This document shows positions 18,999-27,920 of a stretch of 64,000 bases of DNA, piece by piece. The notes beneath the pieces were generated by a model. That model worked only from the letters and a program-made list of their open reading frames with translations, was not told the DNA's origin and did not search any database. Position 1 is the stretch's first letter. Each line of letters opens with the position of its first letter. This DNA comes from an uncultured Flavobacteriaceae bacterium. GTDB taxonomy: Bacteria > Bacteroidota > Bacteroidia > Flavobacteriales > Flavobacteriaceae. The stretch is taken from the NCBI GenBank assembly GCA_937944485.1, contig CALDYU010000001.1:1-64000 (forward strand), read 5' to 3'. A program made the translations under genes and the position numbers.

Positions 18999-19496
18999 AT
19001 GTTACGAACAATTTTAGTTTTATGTTGTTTTCTTTTAGCAAGTTGTAAAGGAAACACACAAGTGAATAAAAAAATGACTGATAAAACAAGTCAAAAAGAA
19101 AAAGTGTACCCTGTTACTAAAACGGATGCGGAGTGGCGTAAACAGCTTACACAAGATCAATATTACGTTTTAAGAAAAGCGGCCACTGAAAATCCGTTTA
19201 CTAGTGAATTATTAAATAATAAGGCAAAGGGCGTTTATGTTTGTCAAGGATGCGATACGCCGCTTTTTGAAAGTAGTACAAAATATAAATCAGGAACCGG
19301 CTGGCCTAGCTTTTATCAAGAAATTGAAGGGAATGTGGCTTATGATGTAGACTATAATATTGGCTACAAACGTACTGAAGAACATTGTGCTACCTGCGGT
19401 GGTCATTTAGGTCATGTTTTTGATGATGGACCCGCACCCACTGGAAAACGTCATTGTATTAACGGAGTGGCTTTAAAGTTCGTTCCTGCGGAATAA
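18999..19496 (+). CDS. msrB: Peptide-methionine (R)-S-oxide reductase, lipoprotein form
   Basis: Reduces the R-diastereomer of methionine sulfoxide in proteins. The 165 residues comprise a lipoprotein signal with lipobox LASC (Cys16), a spacer, and a complete MsrB domain. Zinc cysteines occur in CQGC and CATCGGHLGH, and the catalytic Cys in RHCINGVALKF. The lipobox places it in the periplasm or outer envelope, where it would repair oxidised envelope proteins. It stands alone between two terminators. Whether electrons come from a thioredoxin-like periplasmic partner cannot be seen here. Confidence 0.93.
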   Translation: MLRTILVLCCFLLASCKGNTQVNKKMTDKTSQKEKVYPVTKTDAEWRKQLTQDQYYVLRKAATENPFTSELLNNKAKGVYVCQGCDTPLFESSTKYKSGTGWPSFYQEIEGNVAYDVDYNIGYKRTEEHCATCGGHLGHVFDDGPAPTGKRHCINGVALKFVPAE

Positions 19497-19521
19497 TTTC
19501 CATCATACTGCTAAAAAAATT

Positions 19522-19567
19522 AAGCACCAGATATTCAAGAGAACCTCTTGTTATTTGGTGCTTTTTA
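19522..19567 (+). terminator. Intrinsic terminator of msrB
   Basis: Two-tier hairpin. The outer stem AAGCACCA / TGGTGCTT encloses an inner stem CAAGAG / CTCTTG, and a T-rich run (TTTTATTT) follows. It lies 25 bases after the msrB stop. Confidence 0.8.
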
Positions 19568-19616
19568 TTTGGAATTTTTAGAATCAATTTTATCACAATA
19601 TTTCGGATTTTGCCTC

Positions 19617-19648
19617 TTGGTTTTTGCCCTTTGAATTGCGTACTTTTG
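19617..19648 (+). promoter_or_regulatory. Candidate Bacteroidota-type promoter of lpdA
   Basis: TTG (19617-19619), 21 bases, then TACTTTTG (19641-19648) fits the -33 TTG / -7 TAnnTTTG pattern. It would start a leader of about 40 bases, which includes a small inverted repeat (CCCGATAGCTTTCGGG) before the lpdA ATG. Confidence 0.5.
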
Positions 19649-19693
19649 CATTCGCCCCGATAGCTTTCGGGTTGAATACTAAAAATTAAGTTT

Positions 19694-21085
19694 ATGAATA
19701 ATTTTGATGTGATTGTTTTGGGTAGTGGTCCTGGAGGATATGTTACTGCAATTAGAGCTTCTCAACTAGGATTAAAAACCGCCGTTATTGAAAAAGAAAA
19801 CTTAGGAGGCGTTTGTCTCAACTGGGGTTGCATACCCACGAAAGCACTTTTAAAATCGGCACAAGTATTCGAATATTTGCAACATGCGGGAGATTATGGA
19901 CTTAAAGCCGAGGGGATTGATAAAGATTTTGATGCCGTAATTAAACGAAGTAGAGGTGTTGCCGATGGCATGAGTAAAGGAGTTCAATTTTTGATGAAAA
20001 AAAACAAAATTGAAGTCATTAAAGGTTTCGGAACTTTAAAAGCGGGAAAAAAAGTTTCAGTTAAAAGTGAAGATGGTAAAGAGACCGAATATAGTGCGAA
20101 TCATATTATTATAGCTACTGGTGCCCGAAGTCGCGAATTACCAAGTTTGCCGCAAGACGGTAAAAAAATTATTGGATATCGTGAAGCAATGACCCTGAAT
20201 GACCAACCAAAGAAACTAATCGTAGTAGGTAGTGGTGCCATTGGTATTGAATTTGCACATTTTTACAATGCCATGGGGTCTGAAGTTACCGTTGTAGAAT
20301 ATTTACAACGAATAGTTCCTGTTGAAGACGAAGACGTTTCGAAACAACTTGAGCGCAGCTTTAAAAAAGCAGGGGTTAAAATAATGACTTCTGCTGAAGT
20401 TACTGGTGTAGACACCTCAGGTAAAGGTGTAAAAGCAACGGTAAAAACTTCTAAGGGAGAACAAATAATAGAAGCTGATATGGTACTTTCTGCAGTTGGC
20501 ATTAAAACAAATATTGAAAATATTGGTTTAGAAACTGTTGGTATTGCCACAGATAGAGATAAGATTTTAGTTAATGATTTTTACCAAACAAATATTCCGG
20601 GATACTATGCTATTGGTGATGTTACCCCAGGTCAGGCCTTAGCCCATGTAGCCTCAGCAGAAGGTATTCTTTGTGTAGAGAAAATTGCAGGTATGCATGT
20701 CGAAGCCTTAGATTACGGTAATATACCAGGTTGTACTTATTGCTCACCTGAAATTGCATCTGTCGGTCTTACTGAAGCACAGGCTAAAGAAGTAGGTCAT
20801 GATATTAAAGTTGGTAAATTTCCTTTCTCAGCAAGTGGTAAAGCAAAAGCATCAGGTGCTTCTGATGGTTTTGTTAAGGTAATCTTTGATGCCAAGTATG
20901 GAGAGTGGTTAGGTTGTCATATGATAGGCGCAGGAGTTACAGATATGATTGCGGAGGCTGTAGTAGCTAGAAAATTAGAAACTACAGGTCACGAAGTATT
21001 GAAAGCTGTTCACCCGCACCCTACAATGAGTGAGGCGGTGATGGAAGCTGTAGCTGATGCCTATGACGAAGTAATTCATTTGTAA
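19694..21085 (+). CDS. lpdA: Dihydrolipoyl dehydrogenase (E3)
   Basis: FAD-dependent disulfide oxidoreductase that reoxidises dihydrolipoamide in the pyruvate, 2-oxoglutarate or branched-chain dehydrogenase complexes and in glycine cleavage. 463 residues, normal length. FAD-binding GSGPGGY at the N-terminus; redox-active disulfide in GGVCLNWGCIPTKAL; NAD-binding GSGAIGIEFAHF; C-terminal catalytic His-Glu pair in HPHPTMSEAVMEA. It is followed after 1 base by a PepSY-type membrane protein, an unusual operon partner for an E3. No E1/E2 genes are nearby, so it may serve several complexes. Confidence 0.96.
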   Translation: MNNFDVIVLGSGPGGYVTAIRASQLGLKTAVIEKENLGGVCLNWGCIPTKALLKSAQVFEYLQHAGDYGLKAEGIDKDFDAVIKRSRGVADGMSKGVQFLMKKNKIEVIKGFGTLKAGKKVSVKSEDGKETEYSANHIIIATGARSRELPSLPQDGKKIIGYREAMTLNDQPKKLIVVGSGAIGIEFAHFYNAMGSEVTVVEYLQRIVPVEDEDVSKQLERSFKKAGVKIMTSAEVTGVDTSGKGVKATVKTSKGEQIIEADMVLSAVGIKTNIENIGLETVGIATDRDKILVNDFYQTNIPGYYAIGDVTPGQALAHVASAEGILCVEKIAGMHVEALDYGNIPGCTYCSPEIASVGLTEAQAKEVGHDIKVGKFPFSASGKAKASGASDGFVKVIFDAKYGEWLGCHMIGAGVTDMIAEAVVARKLETTGHEVLKAVHPHPTMSEAVMEAVADAYDEVIHL

Positions 21086-21086
21086 A

Positions 21087-21641
21087 ATGAAATGGGTAAA
21101 CAGAAATATTCATAGAGATGTGGCCTATTTTTACATTGGGCTGATTATTGCCTTTTCCTTTTCTGGAATCATCTTAAATCATCGTCAAGATTGGTATCCA
21201 ATGGATTATTCCTATGAAACGAAAGAGGTACAATTAGAACTGCCGGCCGATAAAAACGAAGTTGTTCTTGAGAAATACATTAAAGGTATTTCGGCAACCT
21301 GGGAACTAGATGCCGAATATGACAGTCATCGAATTCGCGATAATGAATTACGGGTATATTACAAAAACAATATTGTTTTAGATGCCGATATAAAAACAGG
21401 TAAAGGAGTTGTTGAATACAAACGCAAAACGCCAGTTGTAGGGCAAACCATGTTTTTACATAAAACCACGAATAAATTTTGGATTTGGTATTCTGATATC
21501 TTCGGAATTGGCATGCTGGTAATTGCCTTTACGGGTATGTTTATAATAACCAAAGGAAAAAACACTTTTAGAAAAAGAGGGTGGAAACTAGCACTAGCTG
21601 GATTGGTTTTTCCTGTTATAATATTAATCTTATTTAGTTAA
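21087..21641 (+). CDS. PepSY-associated TM helix protein
   Basis: 184 residues. An N-terminal helix (about 14-32, FYIGLIIAFSFSGIILNHR) precedes a periplasmic stretch of about 90 residues with a PepSY-like segment. Two C-terminal helices follow (IWYSDIFGIGMLVIAFTGMF and the last 20 residues). The pattern resembles PepSY-associated TM proteins, some of which accompany siderophore or heme reduction at the inner membrane. His residues in LNHR and FLHKTTN could bind heme; that is inference. It starts 1 base after lpdA and is 7 bases before the next gene, so it is co-transcribed. Confidence 0.7.
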   Translation: MKWVNRNIHRDVAYFYIGLIIAFSFSGIILNHRQDWYPMDYSYETKEVQLELPADKNEVVLEKYIKGISATWELDAEYDSHRIRDNELRVYYKNNIVLDADIKTGKGVVEYKRKTPVVGQTMFLHKTTNKFWIWYSDIFGIGMLVIAFTGMFIITKGKNTFRKRGWKLALAGLVFPVIILILFS

Positions 21642-21648
21642 AACGAAA

Positions 21649-21933
21649 ATGTTGAACCTCTTTAGATTTACTTCAATTTTAGAAGGTATATCCTATTTAT
21701 CGCTTTTCGCTGTAACCATGCCCTTGAAATATTTAGCAGGTTTACCTATGCCAAATAAATATGCAGGTTATGCCCATGGGGTTCTATTTATAGCTTATGT
21801 GCTTTTGGCGATAGTTTTTTGGTATCAAAAAAAATGGTCGTACAAAAGAGGATTTGTTTTATTATTGGCTTCTCTCTTGCCTTTTGCTACCTTTTATGTA
21901 GATAAAAAATATTTACAGCCGCTATCAAAATAA
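21649..21933 (+). CDS. DUF3817 small membrane protein
   Basis: 94 residues, mostly three hydrophobic helices. The N-terminal FRFTSILEGISYLSL and the middle YAGYAHGVLFIAYV are typical of DUF3817 integral membrane proteins, whose function is unknown. It is third in the lpdA operon and ends 15 bases before a convergent gene. Confidence 0.8.
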   Translation: MLNLFRFTSILEGISYLSLFAVTMPLKYLAGLPMPNKYAGYAHGVLFIAYVLLAIVFWYQKKWSYKRGFVLLLASLLPFATFYVDKKYLQPLSK

Positions 21934-21948
21934 GTCAATAAGCCTTTC

Positions 21949-23142
21949 TTAATTTTCAACCAATTTATAGATCGCCCCATCAAAACCGCAGATATACAAT
22001 TCGTTGCGTATATCAGTACCAAAAGATGCGACGTTAAAGCCAAGGTCAACAAGAAGTTGATTTTCTAAGTCGTCATTTAAATTGGTTGTCAGTGCCCAAA
22101 TTCTTCCTGATATAAAATCTCCGTAAATATACCTTCCCTCTAATGAAGGTGTATTCATACCTCGATAAACATACCCGCCCGTAACAGATCGATCATTATT
22201 ACTTTGATCGTACTCAAAAACCGGAGCGATTAATCCGTCTGTATCACAATTACTTGAACCAAAACAAGAGGTACCTTCTTGAATATTCCAACCATAATTA
22301 CCTCCTCTGTCAATCACATTAATTTCTTCAATTTTATTCTGACCAACATCACCCAACCATATATTTCCAGTTTCCGAATCAAAACTAAATCGCCAGGGGT
22401 TGCGAAGGCCATAGGCATATATTTCATCACGGGCACCTGTGTTTTCGATAAACGGATTATCACCTGGTATGGCATAATTTAGTCCATTTTCATTAGTATC
22501 AACATCAATTCTTAGAACTTTACCTAATAAATTGGTTAAATTTTGAGCATTGCCTTGCGGATCACCACCTGAGCCTCCATCACCAGATGCTATATATAAA
22601 AAGCCATCGGGACCAAACGCGATTTGACCACCATTGTGATTCGTAAAGGGTTGCGGAATTTCAAGTAAAATAGTTTCGCTATTTGCAATTGCATTATTCG
22701 CATCAGAAGGGTTTACCTGAAAACGCGCTACTACTGACATTGTTCTGGTAGGCGTATACATAACGTAGAAAAAGCCATTATCACCATAATTGGGGTGAAA
22801 CGCCAAACCTAAAAGTCCCAATTCATTCTGACTTACTAGCTGATTACTAATATCAAGAAATGTATTACTGTCAGTGGTTTCCTCCACATTGGGAAAAACT
22901 TTTATGGTACCCCCTTGCTCAACCACAAAAATTCGATCTGTATTATCAGAAGGGCTTTGAAAATCAACGGGTCTGACAAAATTTAAATTCGGAAACGCGT
23001 TTATTGCAGAAACTGTCATTTCACCCACCGGAGGTTCTTCTGTAGGGTTTTCCGATTCATCAGGATTCATTGGTGTATTATCTGAACCTGCGCATCCCAT
23101 AAAAAAAACTCCAAAAAATAAAAGACAATAGTTCCAATTCAT
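21949..23142 (-). CDS. PQQ-dependent sugar dehydrogenase-like lipoprotein (GSDH family)
   Basis: 397 residues. Lipoprotein signal with lipobox MGCAG (Cys17), a Pro/Glu-rich linker, then a six-bladed propeller of the soluble glucose/sorbosone dehydrogenase type. Characteristic motifs are FVVEQGGTIKVF, GLLGLAFHP, NHNGGQIAFGPDGFLYIASGDGG and YGLRNPWRFSF. The family oxidises aldoses with PQQ, but many lipoprotein members have no proven substrate. It would act in the periplasm or on the cell surface. It is monocistronic and convergent with the lpdA operon. Confidence 0.88.
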   Translation of the reverse strand: MNWNYCLLFFGVFFMGCAGSDNTPMNPDESENPTEEPPVGEMTVSAINAFPNLNFVRPVDFQSPSDNTDRIFVVEQGGTIKVFPNVEETTDSNTFLDISNQLVSQNELGLLGLAFHPNYGDNGFFYVMYTPTRTMSVVARFQVNPSDANNAIANSETILLEIPQPFTNHNGGQIAFGPDGFLYIASGDGGSGGDPQGNAQNLTNLLGKVLRIDVDTNENGLNYAIPGDNPFIENTGARDEIYAYGLRNPWRFSFDSETGNIWLGDVGQNKIEEINVIDRGGNYGWNIQEGTSCFGSSNCDTDGLIAPVFEYDQSNNDRSVTGGYVYRGMNTPSLEGRYIYGDFISGRIWALTTNLNDDLENQLLVDLGFNVASFGTDIRNELYICGFDGAIYKLVEN

Positions 23143-23248
23143 AGCAGTGAATTTATATGTATTTACGAGAACTAGCCCATAAAAGTTGTAGAGCCGCTCT
23201 AAATTTGAGCAATTTTTACGAACATCTATACGGATTCTATGAGCTAAG

Positions 23249-23662
23249 CTATAGAAAACTCTGAATGGCTAAATCATAGCTTTGCAGGCCGAAACCTAAA
23301 ATTACGCCTTTAGCCCCTGGAGAAATATAGGAAATATGGCGAAATTCTTCGCGTTGATGCGTATTTGAAATATGCACTTCAATAACCGGTGTGTCAATAG
23401 CTTTAACGGCATCACCAATGCCGACTGAAGTATGTGTGTAAGCGGCTGCATTCAAAATAATTCCGTCAAACGAAAAACCAACCTCTTGAATTTTGCTTAT
23501 GATTTCACCTTCAATATTCGACTGGAAATAATCAAGGTCAATCTCAGAAAATTTACTTTTTAAACTTTTAAAGTACGATTCAAATGTTTGATCGCCATAT
23601 ACTTCAGGTTCACGTGTACCCAATAAGTTCAAATTGGGGCCATTAAGTATAAGAATTTTCAC
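23249..23662 (-). CDS. aroQ: Type II 3-dehydroquinate dehydratase
   Basis: Third step of the shikimate pathway: 3-dehydroquinate to 3-dehydroshikimate. 137 residues with the conserved blocks NGPNLNLLGTREPEVYG, NAAAYTHTSVGIGDA and EVHISNTHQREEFR, covering the active-site Arg, Tyr and His. The start codon is GTG (23662), fixed by the conserved MKILILNGPN N-terminus. It points away from xerD with the two beta-barrel genes between them. Confidence 0.96.
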   Translation of the reverse strand: MKILILNGPNLNLLGTREPEVYGDQTFESYFKSLKSKFSEIDLDYFQSNIEGEIISKIQEVGFSFDGIILNAAAYTHTSVGIGDAVKAIDTPVIEVHISNTHQREEFRHISYISPGAKGVILGFGLQSYDLAIQSFL

Positions 23663-23747
23663 AGAGTAAATGTACTAATAAAACTAGCATCAAAAAAAAC
23701 CATTAATGCAATAAAATGTTATTGGTTTCGACAGCGTCAAGATTCAA

Positions 23748-24272
23748 CTAAAAAAGAAACAAATAACCCAAAAGAACTGACGAAAATACAGTCTCATCAT
23801 TGACAGCAAAATAAGAAAGGTGAAATTCTGAAGTGCCGCCGCGAACATCAATACCTAGTGACGGTCGATAATATAAAGCACCATTATTACCTTCATTAAT
23901 ACCTATAGCGTAACCGATATCTGTACCAAATTTGAAACCTACATTTTTACCTGGGTAAATTCGAAAAGAGACACCTACTGGTACAAATTGTAAATTATCA
24001 AAACCGTCGACAAATATTGGGTCGTTTACGGTTTCTGGCTCTTCGCCAAAAGCATTAAAGAACCCGGTTGTTACGCCGATATCAAAAACTTTAGAAACAC
24101 CCCAATGATGATACATGTCAACACCCAATAAAAAACTATAAGAATCAGAAAAATCACCAACAACAAGACCGCCATTGACGCCTGCTCTAAAATTGGTTAT
24201 ATCAACGTTTCGCTGCGCATGTAACGCCAAAACGGTAAAAACAAAAAGTAAACTAAGAATGCCCTTTTTCAT
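23748..24272 (-). CDS. Small outer-membrane beta-barrel protein
   Basis: 174 residues. Signal peptide (MKKGILSLLFVFTVLALHAQ) followed by alternating beta strands with many Gly and aromatic residues, ending in a hydrophobic strand with a terminal Phe (VLLGYLFLF), as outer-membrane barrels do. Function unknown. It faces the same way as the next small barrel gene, from which it is separated by a terminator. Confidence 0.65.
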   Translation of the reverse strand: MKKGILSLLFVFTVLALHAQRNVDITNFRAGVNGGLVVGDFSDSYSFLLGVDMYHHWGVSKVFDIGVTTGFFNAFGEEPETVNDPIFVDGFDNLQFVPVGVSFRIYPGKNVGFKFGTDIGYAIGINEGNNGALYYRPSLGIDVRGGTSEFHLSYFAVNDETVFSSVLLGYLFLF

Positions 24273-24415
24273 TATAACTGTGGTTTGTTGGTTAAGCTAT
24301 AAAACTAAACGCATTTTGAACCACTGCCGTATTTTTGTTGTCAAACCTATAAATGTATACCTGAAATGCCTTTTTTTGTATGCATAATACCTGTATTATT
24401 TTACTCTTAAGTTAT

Positions 24416-24440
24416 AAAAAAAGCCGCTTAAAGCGGCTTT
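24416..24440 (-). terminator. Intrinsic terminator (bidirectional) after the 193-aa barrel gene
   Basis: Stem AAAGCCGCT / AGCGGCTTT with a 3-base loop. On the minus strand the stem is followed by a T run (complement of AAAAA at 24416). It lies 19 bases past the stop of the minus-strand barrel gene. Confidence 0.8.
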
Positions 24441-24458
24441 CTAATATTTTTTTACTTT

Positions 24459-25040
24459 TTAAAAAGTGAATACGGCTCCCACAAATAAGTTATTTGGTCT
24501 AATCAGTAAAGCACTTGATGCTGGTCCTGAATACCTATTTGTTAACTCAAAACTATATCTAGCTTGTATCGCAATTTTATTCGTAACATCGTAGCCTGCA
24601 CCTATTCCTAAATCGATTCCTGTAGATTTAACAACGTCATCTAAATCAGAATCAATGAGCTCAATTACTTGCTTAATTTCATCAACATTTGATGAAAAAG
24701 TAAACTGAGGCCCTACTTGAATATTTAATTTGCCTGCTACATAGTACTTTGCCATTAAGGGTAGATAAACAAATGACAAATCACCTGCGCTACCATATAA
24801 TAATTCAGGTTGCACATGAATTTTCGGAGTTACTTCAATATCCACCAATCCGCCAATATAAAAACCCGTTTCATTAATAGCATCAAAATTTGCAATGTTA
24901 CCGATTATTGGTACATCAATTTTAACATCAGTATTCACATTTAATAATCCACCTGATAAACCAATTTTCACATTACCCTGTGCATGAATAGTGGTTGCCG
25001 TTAAAGCCAGTAAAGAGCAGATAAAAAGTATTTTTTTCAT
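24459..25040 (-). CDS. Outer-membrane beta-barrel protein (PorT-like fold)
   Basis: 193 residues. Signal peptide (ends HAQG), then a small eight-stranded-type barrel with alternating hydrophobic strands (FYIGGLVDIEVTPKIHVQPELLYG, IAIQARYSFELTNRYSG) and a C-terminal GAVFTF strand. This matches the outer-membrane-beta-barrel family common in Bacteroidota. The role is unknown. Confidence 0.75.
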   Translation of the reverse strand: MKKILFICSLLALTATTIHAQGNVKIGLSGGLLNVNTDVKIDVPIIGNIANFDAINETGFYIGGLVDIEVTPKIHVQPELLYGSAGDLSFVYLPLMAKYYVAGKLNIQVGPQFTFSSNVDEIKQVIELIDSDLDDVVKSTGIDLGIGAGYDVTNKIAIQARYSFELTNRYSGPASSALLIRPNNLFVGAVFTF

Positions 25041-25168
25041 AATAGTTTGTTCTAGTGTTAATTCTCAAATATATAAAACTTTGGCATGCAATTTTCAAAC
25101 ACCATGCCAAATTGCCAAAAATCAACATTTAAAAACCAAGAGCCATTCCCCAATATGTATATTTACAT

Positions 25169-26068
25169 ATGCATTGGAAGCCTGCACAAAAAGATTATGA
25201 AAATTACCTTCGTTTAGAACGAGGCTTGTCCAAAAATTCTATAGACAACTATTGCCGAGATGTAAACAAATTAGTCGCTTACTTAGATGAACACCAGATA
25301 CTTGAAGGGCCCCTTAAAATTCGAAAAGAGTCCATTCAAAGCTTCATTTATACCATTGCCAAAGAAGTTAATCCGCGATCGCAAGCGCGAATAATATCTG
25401 GATTAAAAAGCTTTTTCTCTTATTTGATCTTCGAAAATTATAGAGATGACAACCCTATGGATTTAATTGAATCTCCGAAAATAGGGCGAAAATTACCTGA
25501 TACCCTTTCAGAAGAAGAAATAAATAGTCTCATTCGAGCCATTGATTTGTCAAAACCAGAAGGGGAACGCAATCGCGCTATACTCGAAACACTATATGGC
25601 TGCGGACTTCGGGTTTCTGAACTGGTGCATCTTAAAATTTCAGATCTCTATTTTGAAGAAGATTTTATCAAAGTAACGGGTAAAGGAAATAAACAACGTT
25701 TTGTGCCAATAAGTGCGGTAAACAAAAAATATATTAGCATTTATAAAAAAGAAATAAGGTCGCATCAAAATATTCAGAAAGGGGCCGATGACATTCTATT
25801 TTTAAACCGAAGAGGTAAACAACTAACACGCAGTATGATTTTTACTATAATTAGACAACTAGCGACTAAAATCGGTCTTGAAAAGAAAATTAGTCCGCAT
25901 ACATTTCGACACTCATTTGCAACACATCTACTTGAAAATGGGGCTGATTTAAGAGCCATTCAGCAAATGTTAGGCCATGAAAGCATTACCACTACAGAAG
26001 TTTATGTTCATGTTGATCGTTCGCATTTAGCGAAAGTGATGCAACAATATCATCCTAGAAAATCATAA
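25169..26068 (+). CDS. xerD: Site-specific tyrosine recombinase XerD
   Basis: Chromosome-dimer resolution recombinase acting at dif. 299 residues: an N-terminal SAM-like core-binding domain (YLRLERGLSKNSIDNYCRDV), then the catalytic domain with R148 (GLRVSEL), a Lys in VTGKGNKQR, H244-x-x-R247 (HTFRHSF), H270 (LGHESI) and nucleophile Y279 (VYVHVD). All catalytic residues are present. Length and motifs fit the housekeeping XerC/D enzymes and not a phage or transposon integrase, and no mobile-element context surrounds it. XerC versus XerD cannot be decided with full certainty. Confidence 0.93.
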   Translation: MHWKPAQKDYENYLRLERGLSKNSIDNYCRDVNKLVAYLDEHQILEGPLKIRKESIQSFIYTIAKEVNPRSQARIISGLKSFFSYLIFENYRDDNPMDLIESPKIGRKLPDTLSEEEINSLIRAIDLSKPEGERNRAILETLYGCGLRVSELVHLKISDLYFEEDFIKVTGKGNKQRFVPISAVNKKYISIYKKEIRSHQNIQKGADDILFLNRRGKQLTRSMIFTIIRQLATKIGLEKKISPHTFRHSFATHLLENGADLRAIQQMLGHESITTTEVYVHVDRSHLAKVMQQYHPRKS

Positions 26069-26165
26069 AACTTTTAAACAACAAACCTTGTAGTTCGCTA
26101 AGCTTACAACTTCTAATTATTATATGCTCTTTTAATAATATATTTAAGGATAAATATAATTCACT

Positions 26166-27860
26166 ATGCAAAAAAAAATTATCCGTAAATGGTGGAAAGA
26201 AGGTGTCGTTTATCAAATTTATCCGCGAAGTTTTCAAGATACAACGGGTAATGGCATCGGTGATCTTCAAGGTATTATTCAACGATTAGATTATATCGAG
26301 AGCCTTGGCGTTGATATCATTTGGTTAAATCCGGTTTATGAGTCCCCTAATGATGATAATGGCTATGATATCAGTAACTACCGGAACATTCTGAAGGCCT
26401 TTGGTAGCATGGCAGATTTTGATGAATTGTTGGCTGGAATGAAAGAGCGCGGACTTAAATTGGTGATGGATTTGGTGGTTAACCATACTAGTGATGAACA
26501 TCAATGGTTTCAAGAGTCAAAAAAATCAAGAGATAATGCGTACCGCGATTATTACCATTGGTGGCCAGCTGAAAAAGGTACGCCACCCAAAAGATGGAGC
26601 TATTTTGATGTAGATAGCAATGCTTGGAAATATGATGAAACTACAGATGCCTATTACCTACATTACTTTGCTGTCAAGCAACCGGACCTTAATTGGGAAA
26701 ATTCAAAGGTACGTCAAGCAGTATACGATTTAATGCGATTTTGGTTTGATAAAGGGGTAGATGGATTTCGAATGGATGTCATTTCTTTTATTTCAAAGGA
26801 TATTGAATTTCCTGAATTACCAACAGCTTATAACGGTAAATTCATTCCCTTCTACTCTAACGGACCAAAGCTACATGAATACCTGCATGAAATGAACCAA
26901 ACTGTACTTAGCAACTATGATGTTATGACAGTCGGAGAAGCACCAGGTGTTACTATAGATCAGGCTTTACAATTTGTTGACGAAGATCGTGAAGAGTTAA
27001 ACATGTTCTTTCATTTTGATTTGATGGAATTAGACCGGGCACATGGCCAACCCTTTTTAATGGCATCGGAACTATGGAAACTTACAAAGTTTAAAAAAAT
27101 ACATTCTGATTGGGACGCTGTTTTTTCTGAAAAAGGCTGGGGCAGTATGTTTTTAAACAATCATGACTTTCCACGAACCGTGAGCCGTTGGGGAAACGAT
27201 TCTAGAACGCATTGGTTTAATTCTGCTACAATGCTACAAACTTTTTTATTAACTATGCGAGGTACTCCGTATTTCTATTACGGAGAAGAAATTGGCATGA
27301 CCAATATTCGATTCGATAATATTACAGATTATCAAGACATTAATACGCTCAATCGGTATAAAATAGCGCAACAAAATAACGATGACCTCGAAACATTCAT
27401 TGAAAATGAAAAAGATGCTAGTAGAGATAATGCTAGAACACCAATGCAATGGAATACTAATGAATACAGTGGGTTTTCAGTAGTAAAACCATGGTTAAAA
27501 GTAAATACTAATTACGAAGAAGGTATTAATGTTGCTTCTCAAGAAGGAAAGAAAAACTCGGTATTAAACTATTTTCGGAAAATGGTACAAGTACGCAAAG
27601 ATCAATTGACTTTGATTTACGGTTCGTATCAACTTCTACTGCGTTCTAACGAAGAAGTATATGCTTATTTACGAACATTAGGTAAGGAAAAATGCCTGGT
27701 CTTACTGAGCTTTTCAACACAAAAAACATATATAAAAATTGATGAAATTGAGTTTAAGAAAGTAACATTACTCATATCAAATGACGAAGTTTACGAAACG
27801 AATCAAGTAAACACTTTTGAACTTATGCCTTATCAGGCATGTGTTTACAAACTAAGCTAA
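26166..27860 (+). CDS. GH13 alpha-glucosidase / oligo-1,6-glucosidase
   Basis: 564 residues of cytoplasmic GH13 (subfamily 31-like) enzyme: KEGVVYQIYPRSFQDTTGNGIGDL start, nucleophile D204 (FRMDVISF), acid/base E258 (VGEAPG), third Asp D334 (NNHDFPR), C-terminal beta domain. The residue after the nucleophile is Val (V205). In this subfamily Val favours alpha-1,6 (isomaltase) activity, while Thr favours alpha-1,4 (maltase); this is known for the family and applied here by inference. With glgB and GH31 it forms an alpha-glucan theme, though it lies about 8 kb away. Confidence 0.93.
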   Translation: MQKKIIRKWWKEGVVYQIYPRSFQDTTGNGIGDLQGIIQRLDYIESLGVDIIWLNPVYESPNDDNGYDISNYRNILKAFGSMADFDELLAGMKERGLKLVMDLVVNHTSDEHQWFQESKKSRDNAYRDYYHWWPAEKGTPPKRWSYFDVDSNAWKYDETTDAYYLHYFAVKQPDLNWENSKVRQAVYDLMRFWFDKGVDGFRMDVISFISKDIEFPELPTAYNGKFIPFYSNGPKLHEYLHEMNQTVLSNYDVMTVGEAPGVTIDQALQFVDEDREELNMFFHFDLMELDRAHGQPFLMASELWKLTKFKKIHSDWDAVFSEKGWGSMFLNNHDFPRTVSRWGNDSRTHWFNSATMLQTFLLTMRGTPYFYYGEEIGMTNIRFDNITDYQDINTLNRYKIAQQNNDDLETFIENEKDASRDNARTPMQWNTNEYSGFSVVKPWLKVNTNYEEGINVASQEGKKNSVLNYFRKMVQVRKDQLTLIYGSYQLLLRSNEEVYAYLRTLGKEKCLVLLSFSTQKTYIKIDEIEFKKVTLLISNDEVYETNQVNTFELMPYQACVYKLS

Positions 27861-27920
27861 CAAATTGATCTTAAAACCAATACATTTTATATATTTAAAG
27901 AACTCAAAAACGACATTAGT

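Noticed and set aside
25169-26068. Tyrosine recombinase as a sign of an integrative element
   Set aside because: Length and motifs fit the housekeeping XerD; neighbours are metabolic and no att-like repeats are visible.
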